Below are positions 12,107 to 22,885 of a stretch of DNA of 35,491 nucleotides, in pieces. The DNA lies in the NCBI GenBank assembly GCA_003640385.1, contig RCAB01000589.1, forward strand, positions 1 to 35,491. The letters are read 5' to 3'. The notes under the pieces were generated by a model that was not told the DNA's origin, made no database searches, and worked only from the letters and a program-made list of their open reading frames with translations. This stretch comes from Setaria digitata (taxonomy: Eukaryota; Nematoda; Chromadorea; Rhabditida; Setariidae). How positions within the stretch are numbered: position 1 is the stretch's first letter; the number at the start of each line of letters is the position of its first letter. The position numbers and the translations under genes are program-made.

Positions 12107-13531
12107 ATTCTTAAAGTATAATAAAAATCAAGAACCGACCGCAGAATGGCAATCACTAATTGACGAAATGAAAAGTTATCGCAGAAAAGTAAACAAACGT
12201 TGGTAGTTTTAAAATATTCATGGTGGTTGCTGGTTGAAGATGAGACATGGAATCATTCATTACATGAAAAGAAAAATGAAACAAATCAGAACTTCATTTA
12301 TTAGTGAGATTGTAAATCTGATATGTTCGCAGTAATTGATACTTTGTAAGAGACATTATGATGATATCACTTACTTTTTGCTAAAAAAAAAAAAATAGCT
12401 TACCCAAGAAAATACCTATCTATCCTGGCCTGAACAAATTCCGAAACTTCACATGTTACAAAACATTACATGAGATGATTTTTATGTAGAAGCAAAATAT
12501 ATATATATTTGGAAATGAATGTTTCACAAATTACAAAGAATGTTGCAGAATTAGGAACGCTTATTTATTAGGATGCTTTTGAAATTGAAAACAAGTAAGG
12601 TAACGTGATGGACGTATGTGATACGCTTAGAAATGAGAGTTTTGGAAACTGCAAAGTATGTTTTCAAAATTTTTAGAAGTAGCAAGATGTGATAAATTGA
12701 TAATTCTTGAAGATTTCAGAAATTGCATCCTAATTTGGAAATGTCACATTCTCCTAATATTAATTTTCTTTCGTACTGTCTCTTTTTCCTTTTTAGACAT
12801 CTGATATTTGGATACGATCAACATATATTCTTATCAAACAGTATCAAATTGGAAATTTTAAATTAGACAACCAATAAAAGACAAAATTATCACGGAGAGA
12901 AGCCACACATTACTGTGAAATAAATACCTTTCACAGATATTCACCTCTCTTACTCTTTAATCTTCCCGTAAACTAATTACACTAAATGAGTATTGTTAGT
13001 GACTAGCACCTTTCGGAACTAATACTACTTGTGACCTCATAATTTATAAGGAAGTCAGAAAGAAAAGAAGATATTAATGCAAACAAAGACATTATATGCA
13101 CTTTTTATTACAAAATATGCAAAGAATACAGCAATGCATACATTACAAATATGCAAAATAGATGTTTACTCCTACTCAATAAGCTCAAAGAATTGCAAAG
13201 GTCACACAAATGTCAAGCACTCGATCTCCTGACCTCAACCTTTTGTCTCCAAATTACAAACACTTTTAAAATCCTGTCATTTTAAAAACATAATCAAATC
13301 ATTTCATTTAAATTTGTGCTCTCCTCACAAATCTATTACTCGGTGGCTTCCGTGAGTTGTTTTAACTGTGCAGTGCAACAATCATTTTGTTGTCATCAAA
13401 TAGTTGCTGCTCTCGGAAGCCTGTTAGCAGATTAATAATAGCTAAAGCAATATTCAATTTCTTATTGTAATTTCAGGTGATATTATATAGGTAATAATAT
13501 AGGCAACAATATATTGCTGTGTATAATTGAA
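12107..13531. promoter_or_regulatory. Divergent intergenic region
   Basis: About 1.4 kb between the starts of the unknown minus-strand gene and the plus-strand EHMT gene, so it probably holds both promoters. No recognised core element was identified. A short plus-strand open stretch at 12119-12206 is noted under findings. At the right end a TTTCAG acceptor lies upstream of the EHMT start. Confidence 0.5.
13461..13476 (+). other. Possible spliced-leader acceptor for EHMT
   Basis: CTTATTGTAATTTCAG ends 55 bases before the EHMT ATG at 13532, with no obvious paired donor upstream. In nematodes such a lone acceptor near the start codon commonly marks a trans-splice site. It could instead close a 5' UTR intron. 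Confidence 0.4.
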
Positions 13532-16500
13532 ATGGAGGAAAAAGTGAGGAAGGAAAATTCGATAGCAAATTGTGAATTTGATCCATGTAGTGCTGGTGAT
13601 AACGAAAGCATACATTCATTTCAGTGTTACTGCATTAAGCTAAGGTTAGTGCTTTCTTTCTTTTTTTTTTTTTTCTTTTTTTTTTTTTACTTGTAACAAA
13701 TTTTATTACAAAAATTTGACGCGAATTTACGAAACTAGCAAGTGTACTAAGGTAAAATTTGAATTATTTGTTTGTGAATTATTTAAATTAATGATTCTAG
13801 TCGAAATGAGACACCTTTGGAACCGAATGTACACTGTGAATGTACAGGAGAAAATCGACGTTATGGTATCAAGTATCGATGTAGAAAAAATGCATTAACA
13901 TTCCTATCAAGTACTGTTGATGGACAAACCGTGGAACAGTCATTCTGTTCGGTTAGTTTGATTTTTATTTTTACTGATGTTAGTATTTTTCAAAATTTCT
14001 TCTGCTTTTAACATGGAAAAGATTGAGCTCTTATATAACAGAAGATAAACTTCGTTAAATTAACCAAAATAGTTTATTGTTATTCTTGAAATGTATAAAT
14101 TTTAAATGTCATTTTAGATTCACTCAGAAATGGTTCACCAACACCGATTGTGTCTAGTTTGTTATGCCTTCTGCACGGAGGTAATTATTTTATTGTTGTA
14201 ACCTTCCGGAATGGTTACCTTATAGTTTATTAGTGTAAATTATCCAGCGCCCAGTAAAGAAGGATTTGTGAAGGGACAACTTTGGAGGGAAATATTAAAA
14301 AAGGAATGCATTGCTGAAGTAATGAGGTTTATATCGTTTTTTTCCCAATGCTTTGATTTTGAAATAATTAATTAGCTAAAATTAGACTGATTTTTTTTGC
14401 AGGGTGAATTGAAAGTATGTAATGAATCGGGAGTGAAACATTGGATGCATGCCGATTGTTACCATTTGTGGAAAGAAGCATGCTGTCATTGCAATATTCT
14501 TTATTCTGCCTCAACTCATTTCACCTCCTTTCCTTACAAAGTATTTTTAACTATGTCACAACCACCCCACGTTTACGGTCCTGTAAAAATAAATTGCTAT
14601 CTGATATTCATACTCTTAAAGATACTAATTTTCAGGATCCTTTATTTGAGAAACTTGAAACTACCTTCCCGAAAATGACTAGAGGGTTGCAGTTGAACGT
14701 CTGTGAGTTTTTTGATCACTACCGAATATTCGTAATCGGCTGACTGATCCTTTTCTCAGATATCGGAATATTTATTATTTCTAATTAAGATAGAAAGAAG
14801 TAAACTTATAAAAATTTCCTCGATAGTCTGTCAGCCATGATACGTGACTAATTAATTCTAAACTTTATTTTATTTCCATCATCCAGTAGTGTTTTCTTGT
14901 TTATGTGAAATTCAAATTTCAGTAGCTCTGTGCGAAAAAGAAACCTATTCATGGCTATTATCTGAATTGGATGCATTTCAATCCCTTCCTTCCAGCAATT
15001 CAACGACAGAACGTTCGTTCTACATGAAAAGCAAGTTACTGTTACGTGAACTATGGGAGACCTTCCAAGCCGGTATTCTTTTTATTGGAACTAATCTTCA
15101 GCAATTGCATTTGTTCATTTCCGTTGTTGCTTTTTGTGTTAAGTTTGCTTTCATTGTAGATAAATCTCCTTATGAACGTCGTATGCACTTTTTGGATAGT
15201 GTCAAGTTTGCAGTGCAGTGCTACGATCGTTTGTCGCTGTTGATTGTCCTCCAGGTGTGTATTTTCTTCTTTTTTTTTCTTTTTTTTTTTTTTTTAGAGA
15301 GGGGGGGGGGAATATTACCAATATTAGATTTATACTATGGAAATGAGAATTCTTATCATGTTGTTTACAGAAATTTTCAAAGCAATTTGGCAGTTCAGTA
15401 AACAGACTAAGCCTTTCAAAGATTATTTGTGAAGTGAATTTTAAAATAGATTATAACTTTAGCATAATCGAAACGGAATAATTTGCATTCTTTGAATTTA
15501 GTTTTTGGATGTGGCTGTGGATGGTGAATGTCTTCTGTATGCTGTAGAAGCTAATGATGCCTTCTCCGTAAGGGTGCTCCTTCATCATGGTGCTCCAATT
15601 AGTTTTCAAGTAATTGTCTCTTGTATATCATTCAGAGGGAATTTAGGTCTACACTGTAAAAAATAGAGAGGATTTATTACAGAAAAAGTCGGGCGAGAAA
15701 GTTGACACCCTCACCGTAGCATTTACGCTTGGAAACTGCGCATCAGCAGAAGAAATTTTGAAATTTTTAAATTATCGCAGCACCCGAATGGTTTGTCCTT
15801 TGCTTTTCTGTTCCTTGTTGGTATTGTCTGTTAAACAATATTATAACTGCAAATACCACGTGTAATTTGTTTATTGAATTAAGGTGCTTATGATACTGAA
15901 ACTTTTTCTCACACGTCAGGATAAATTGTTCTTCTTCATCAGATCTAAAGGCAAACTTTTCTAGCGGGAATTTATGCGCAATCGTTTGCTGGAATTCATT
16001 AATCATCATGATTATCGCGCAGTGGATCTCCTTCTTGCTTACGGTGCTAACATATATGACCGTACTGAGAAAGGAAAATCAGTCTTACACAAATTGACTG
16101 AAAATAACGATCAGCAGCTTGCCATTTCTACTGCAGCCAAGTTATTCAAAAGCGCAATGATTGTACCATCTTTTATTGATGCTGAAGATTATCGTAATCG
16201 TACTGCTCTACAGCTGGCATGTAGAAAATGTTACTGGGAATTGGCTGAGTAGGTTCTGACTTTTTTCTTTTTTGAATTTAATTTTGAAAGTCATGCTTAT
16301 TTCTTCCAGCTTCGAAATTTTTTCAAGAATAAGTCTTGTGCTTATATTGTTGTATTGTTTATACAAATTAGTATAAGGGATTGTTTTTTAAGTGTAAGGA
16401 AAGGTTTTAGTGAACGAAGGGTTTCTTATCCAATTTAAATTTATCTTAACTTATGTTTTCTGAATTTTTCCAAGTTTTTAATATCCATCATTAACACTAA

Positions 16501-19500
16501 ATTTCTGTTTGCTAAAAATATGAGTTTTCGAGGAGAACCTTTTTATAACATTGTTACTGAGCAAATAGTGATTCTCAAAAAAAAATAATGACTACTACCG
16601 CATATAGATCGGCTATAACTAAAAGAATAACTAATAAGCAAGCAGTAATTCTTCGAAGTTTCTTTTTCACTGCTTGGATTTCAATTTATATCTGTTTGTT
16701 TGACTGCCTTTTCTCTTGATTTGCATCCTAGTAATAATAATGATCCGGGGAATAAGTTTATTCCGAGTGATTAATATAATATTAGTTCAGAAGAAAACAT
16801 TTTTATATTCTAATAGGGAAATACTTTAGGAGTAATATGCCGAAGTATTATTATCAACTCATCTTAAAGGAAGATTGTTCATTTTGTGACCAAAGAGCTC
16901 ATTTATCTTTCTGAGGTTTTATTTTTACTACTTGAATTATTATGTTCTAGTTGTTTTAATCATTCATCAACTAGTATTTCTCGGAGCTTTGCGAAGATAA
17001 CACTACATCTTATGCCTAAATTGCTTAACTTCCGCTTCGAAATTGGTCCCATCGGGACTTGGGATTTCCGTCATTTTATTTGTTTTTTTTTATTCGTATC
17101 GCGCATTGTAGTTCATGTATCACGCGGATTTTCTAAATAATTGTATATTTTCATAAATTCAAATTAAACAGAAACCTTTCAAAAATGCAGAAATACATAA
17201 AATTTCAATCTTTTCAAGAATTTCAATGACTTGCATATTTCTTTTTCATTATTCAGTAATTTTTTTTTATTTCCTTTTCCTATTTTTTTTTTATAGAGCA
17301 ACCACTGTTGCAGTGAGATTCTTCAGGATGTCTTTGCACACATAGTGACGAAAGATAAAGCAGATGGTTCGTTCACATTAGGTTTTCTAGAAAGCGTAAT
17401 ATTGTCATAAATTCAATTTGAACACAAAATTAATTTTGCTTCAAGCTTATAAGGCCTTCAGTATGTACTTTTACCATGAGTGTGTTGTTTTGTACCTCAG
17501 ACTCTCTCTATTCTGCCATTCTTTTTCATATTTTTTGGCCTGCAATGGACATTGGTTTTCGCAAACCCTTTCTCTATCTGCTTTTAGTTTCAGTTTGGTC
17601 TTTAGATTTTTGTTTTTGTTTTTTGTTTTTTTTTTCTTTCATTTGTGAAATATTTAAAAAATTATCCGGTCCTAGTTAAAAGCTTCTAAGTCAGTGTCAA
17701 AATTAATTGCTACTTTATTTCATACGCTGAAATTGTATCTGATGAAGTGCAATAGCTTTCTTGTGCTCTAAATTATAGTGTATCTTTTAGATAAGTTTAC
17801 ATTCATTTTCTTTTTTGGTTTATTCAATTTTCAGTGGCTTCTCTGCTCTTTACTAGGAATCTACGAAATTGGATTTTAAAGCATTTTCATCACTGTTTTT
17901 GTTTTTCTCAAATAATGCCGAAATAGAAGATAGTGAGAAAAAATTGGATTAATTAGATTGACTAAAGTCGCAATAAATATTGTTCTTAAATTGTTTTTGC
18001 GACTGTATCAAATCCCGTGCCTGCATATTTATATATTTTTAGTTTGAAGGGATTTCTTTTCTTATTTCTATCGCACAATTCACATTTGGGATATTAATTT
18101 TGACTAATTATAGCTCTTATTATTTACTCATTTACCCATTTTGATTGAATAATGTTCATTTCTATCATAATTTCTCTTTTTCCTCATTCTAATCAATTCT
18201 TTAGATGGTCTAGAATGGAAGGACGTATTTGCATCTCCCCTCTAAATTAATACTTTGGAAAGGTTTATTGGACTTTTTTTTTTTTAAAGTTTTATCGTGA
18301 TTAATATCTCTGAAAAATTAATTTCAAAAATAGACCTTGTGGTTAGCCAAAAAAATAAAATAAAAAAAGAACTATCGGTAGTGAAAAAGGATAGCTGCAG
18401 ATGTCATCTGCTATTTTTCGCTTTAAATGGTGAAATTTCTAAAGTCCATATGTTTTCTCTATTTCTGGAAATCATTTGTCTATTTTATAGTGAGGACATA
18501 TAAGTCAGAAGTGCCTCTGGGAATGTAATTATTTACTCCCTTAGATCCTATGCTGACTATACTTTCAAGATTTTTACACTGAGGTTGTCCGCTTGTTTAT
18601 CTCTCCTATGGGTTTTCTTCCAATTTCTCTTTCGTTTTTTCATTCATATCTCTTCATTTAATTAGTTATTCACTATGGACATTTTAATTCCACTCATCAT
18701 TTACAGTTTATTCTTTTAAATTCATTTTTTCATTTTTTTTTTTCTTTATTTGTTTTTTTCAAAAACAGAACTGTAAAAAGTCAGAGCGAAATTATGGCTG
18801 ACATAACATTTTTTTTTTTTTTTTTTTTTTGATATTAGTTACTGCTGAGAGAAAAAAAAAAAACTGCTTATTATTATTTTTTTTTTTTTAATTACAATTT
18901 ACACTTTTCTCATGGACTTGAATTTTTGTCGCATGTTCCTTCGTCATTATTGCAGTTATTTACACTTTTATCAGTTTTATTTATTGAAATAATATTATAC
19001 ATTTCGAAGTTCTTCTTTACTAAGATTTTCAGATTTCTCCTGCAACACGGTGCTTCACCGAAAGGTTTATGGAGCGATATGAAGTTGCCCGATTTTTTAC
19101 GTTCATACATTAATCGCATTGAAAGGGAATTGAAATTGCGGAAATTTCTATCAATCTCCCGCAAATATATCACACAGTTAGAATTTTTTATTGATTGCTA
19201 TGAGATGGGAATCTTCCAGCTGTTGAAAGTAGATTGCTACACTAAATTAATTTAATTAATGATGCTTATTTAAAATAGCCATAATCGTACAATAATCAAT
19301 CAATTTTGCTACTTTTACTGCTGCAGCGATATAACAATGGGTCGTGAGCGTGTCGCAATACCACTTGAGAATGGTACTGATGATGGAGCAATATTGGATC
19401 CAAATTTTGAATATATAAATGCTGTTGATGATCACGATTCATTTCAAACTCATATCGATTTTTCATTGGTTTACATTTTTTTTTTTTTTTTTTTTTTTTT

Positions 19501-21318
19501 ACTGTATCATCATAATTCTAAGTTGGTTTCGGTTCATATTTTCGAACCATTGATACTGCTTATAAGCCAGCTGATAATAAGTTAAGGTTTGCACTCTATT
19601 TACTGTCATAGATACTATGCTGGTAAATGAGCTTGTTGCATTGAATGACCGAATAGTCAGATTAATACGCATTGATGGATTTTTCAGTTAGAGAAGTACT
19701 TGGTTAAGCATTTTTGGTAGTTCTTTGAAAAGATAGCAACAATTATTTTATTGATTTTCTCAAGTTTTCTTCAGTCATGATTTCAAAATTATGTTCTACT
19801 TTCAGAATAGCTAGAAAACTTCGTTACTTTCTTAGGACACTTTATTTAAAAACTAAATGAGTGTAATAGCTTTTCCTCTTTTGCTACTGAAAATTAAATA
19901 TAATAATATTTAATTGTGATCGTTTCTTTAGGCATGTCGATGCACAAACGATTGCCAAGTTGATTGTCCTTGTATGGCTCGCTCTACCTATGACGAAAAT
20001 GGTCATCTTACTGGTCGAGCAGTTGAATTAGCAGATAAAGCAGAATTAGGCATACTGCTGGAGTGTAGTTCTTGCTGTTTTTGTTCGAATAAATGCAAAT
20101 CAAGAGTTGCCCAAAAGGGTGTTTATTGTGGACTTGAGGTATATTTTTCATATGGAGTGAATTTTTGCAAATTTACAAATTGTTTCCATTTCATCTTCAA
20201 GGCACTTAAATTTACAGGTTTATCGTACAAGAAAATATGGCTGGGCTGTGAGAACCCGCTCATTTATACTAAAGGGTGAGCTGCAATAAAGTTATAATCA
20301 AACATATCAAGTTGTAAATGCTTAAATGAATTTTTTTTTTCTCATTTAATTGTAGGAAGTTTCGTATGCGAATATACTGGTGAGCTGATCTCAGATGCTG
20401 ATGCAGATAGACGCGAAGATGACACTTATTTATTCGAAATTATTGTAAGTTTAGTTTAGTATATAATCGCTTTGCGAGCGAGTAAACTATAAAGCATACC
20501 ATAATGATGATGGATTTGTGCCACATTTGTGAATGAATGAATTTAATGAAGCCATTTGGTAATTGGGGTGTGCTTTCAAAAAGATCCTTTCAAGGTAGAC
20601 TTGGCCTCCAGAGAATTTCACTCGTACCCATATGGATTGTTCGAGCAGAAAATGTAAATTCAAAAAAAATGAATTAAAATTGGCAGAAAATAGGCAGCAT
20701 ATAAGCTCGTTCCTAGCATTTAGTGATGAATATTTAAAATAATTGTTTTAATAATGTAGCAGTCTATGGCGATTAAGTTTACTGGAATGAATTTCGATGC
20801 GTAGTTTCTTGTTGTATTTTGCTCGGAATTGGAAAAAAAAAAAATATCTCTTTAATAGCAGTTATGATGTGCTATTTTTAGGACGAAACATCAGCCTACT
20901 GTATAGATGCAAAATTCAAGGGGAATGTTTCCAGATTCATCAATCACAGCTGTGAAGCAAACTTAGTCACTCTACGGGTTGTATGGGATGCAAATATTCG
21001 TCATTTGCCGCATATTTGTTTTTATGCTAAGAGGGATATCCAGCAGGTGTGATTTGTGCCTGAATAAAATCCTTCAATCTGGTTTTTCTCTCATACCTTT
21101 ATTTTTCAGTATTTTACTTTTAAAAATTTAAGGGAGAAGAATTAACTATTGATTATGGAAGCCAGTGGTGGGATGTTAAGTTAAGAAATTTTCCATGCCA
21201 ATGTGGATCAAAATGTTGCAAATATACGAATGAAGTAAGAGAGGAAGCACTACAAAATGGATTTGTCAGTACAGAAGAAACCAAACAGATGGAAGAGCCT
21301 TTTGATGGTAAGTTATAA
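13532..21318 (+). CDS. EHMT: EHMT/G9a-type histone H3 lysine-9 methyltransferase
   Basis: Exons: 13532-13644, 13801-13951, 14118-14180, 14403-14582, 14636-14702, 14923-15072, 15160-15254, 15502-15609, 15683-15790, 15965-16248, 17299-17395, 19025-19221, 19327-19468, 19932-20138, 20218-20275, 20356-20444, 20882-21046, 21133-21318; about 819 residues. Domain order is that of EHMT1/2. A Cys/His cluster comes first ([18 protein letters not shown], then HWMHADC and CCHC). Ankyrin repeats follow ([29 protein letters not shown]). The pre-SET has CRC, C and CPC spacing, then C, C, C, C before KSRV. The SET domain has [11 protein letters not shown] and ELTIDYG, and a post-[11 protein letters not shown] closes it. 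The enzyme would mono- and dimethylate H3K9 using S-adenosylmethionine in the nucleus. It is shorter than human EHMT (about 1200-1300), mainly at the N-terminus. Junctions around 17299-17395 and 19025 are uncertain (acceptor AG or AGAG; donors ambiguous). The last exon may instead splice at GATG/GTAAGT rather than stop at 21318. Confidence 0.9.
16249..17298 (+). other. Long EHMT intron
   Basis: About 1 kb between ankyrin-coding exons; no separate gene or exon was supported. It ends in a T-rich ATAGAG where either AG could be the acceptor. Confidence 0.5.
17396..19024 (+). other. Long EHMT intron, possibly with a missed exon
   Basis: About 1.6 kb, very T-rich (runs near 18810-18830 and 18878-18890). 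The bordering donor and acceptor choices are ambiguous, so a small ankyrin exon may be hidden here, but none was convincingly seen. Confidence 0.4.
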
Positions 21319-22885
21319 AATTTTCTTTATTTAGCATTAATATTTTTATGCACGTTCCAACTCTTGTGAATGTAATAAAATAATAAATGTGAAGCTTCAT
21401 TCGCAAATCGCGTTAACGAAGCATCCAGTTTACTGACGACTTTGCACTAATGTAACTCACAGCTCTTCCCCTGTGTCTCTAAAATAAAACATTCTTCACA
21501 GACCTGTTTTTATTATTCATCACGTGCGCCGTGATGAAAATCATTTTAGGCTAAAAATTCAAAAAGGAAAGGAAGGATTTTACTTTTTTACCGCTGAAGG
21601 AAAGAAGTTTTCAGTAGAAACGAACTTGGCGACTTAGAAATGAGCTAGCTAGACCGAACGTTTGGTCAGGAGTATTGGATTTGGCGAAGAAGTGGCTTAA
21701 TAATGGTATGTATGATAAACGGAGTGACTCACTAATCACTGGAAAGAAACATTTCAAGCACTTTTCCTCTCAACAGCCCTGTTACTAGGTTCTTCAGAAT
21801 TATGTTTCGCATAGAAATGGGGAAATTCCTCTGATAGCAGTTGTTATGAAGATAGGGCCATTTTTAGGTAAATTATTGCTTACGCTTATTGTAATATAAT
21901 GCTTGGGATTCGTGCCATTGCACAATCCTCAATATGTTTAAATTTCGGTCAAATTCTTATATTAAGCTGTACATATCCACTTACTGTTTTTTGTCATTAT
22001 CTGCATTTTATGAAGGATGCTCTACTGTGTCTGTGCAAAACGGCTTTGCACAAACAACACTAAACCTTCCCTTTCACTATTTGTTGGAAGTATTTAAGAG
22101 CAATTACGATACTCTCGTGAAAATTCACATTAATCGCAACACCTAGACAATTCAAACTGTAATCCTTTCACCTCTTTCTAACAGTGTGTATCAATCATGG
22201 TTTAGCAGTATTCTTATATGCAACTGATCTGAACAGGAGCAAAGTCTGACTGACACAAAGAGGCTCGTAACTTATACCGGAAAGTACGCCAACTCTGAAC
22301 ATATAGTCATTTCTTCAGTTAGTCACTTTTTTCTCAAAAGCCAAATATGAATTTGCTGACAAGAAGTCCCTTCGAAACTTCTTTATCAATTTGTTTAAAC
22401 ACAAATATAAAAATAAAAATTGTCAGTATAGTAGAAACAATGATCACATAATCACACATCAGCAGTAGAGGGCATACAAGAAAATATAGTGGTGGGGAAA
22501 TGCTTCATGCAGGAGATCATGAAATTTATAATAATAAAAACCCGTGTAATTGTTGGCTTTATACACGTAGACCATTACATTTTACTTTTTCTATGTTAAA
22601 ACGACTGAAATTGATAGGTCTTTCCTAAGAGTAAATTAAAAAAAGTTTTACTAAACCTTGAACTTGAATTTGTCACTACTTTTTTTTCAAATAAATATTA
22701 GTATTTAAAAATGAAATTTTGCCATGACTTAAAAATAAGATTCTTTGGTACTGGCTTCCTCTACATACAGTAATATGAACAATTTGAAAATTTTAGCACT
22801 AATAACCACTAAAGATGGGTTAACTGAAACGTAGAATTCACCAGGGAGTCTTTCGAAAATAAACGGCCCAATATATTGAAAACGC
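21319..22885. other. Convergent intergenic region (EHMT and TDP-43 3' flanks)
   Basis: The two genes end facing each other. AATAAA-type signals for EHMT occur within about 170 bases of the stop (near 21380 and 21483). A perfect 8-bp stem hairpin lies at 21517-21537. No coding exon was supported. Confidence 0.5.
21517..21537. other. Short perfect hairpin
   Basis: TCATCACG and CGTGATGA form an 8-bp inverted repeat around the loop TGCGC. It lies about 200 bases past the EHMT stop, shortly after an AATAAA, in otherwise low-GC DNA. Function unknown. Confidence 0.5.

Noticed and set aside
14889..15401. Uninterrupted 170-codon plus-strand ORF
   Set aside because: It reads through two EHMT exons and the intron 15073-15159; the hydrophobic middle is intron sequence with a proper donor and acceptor, and the start is intronic.
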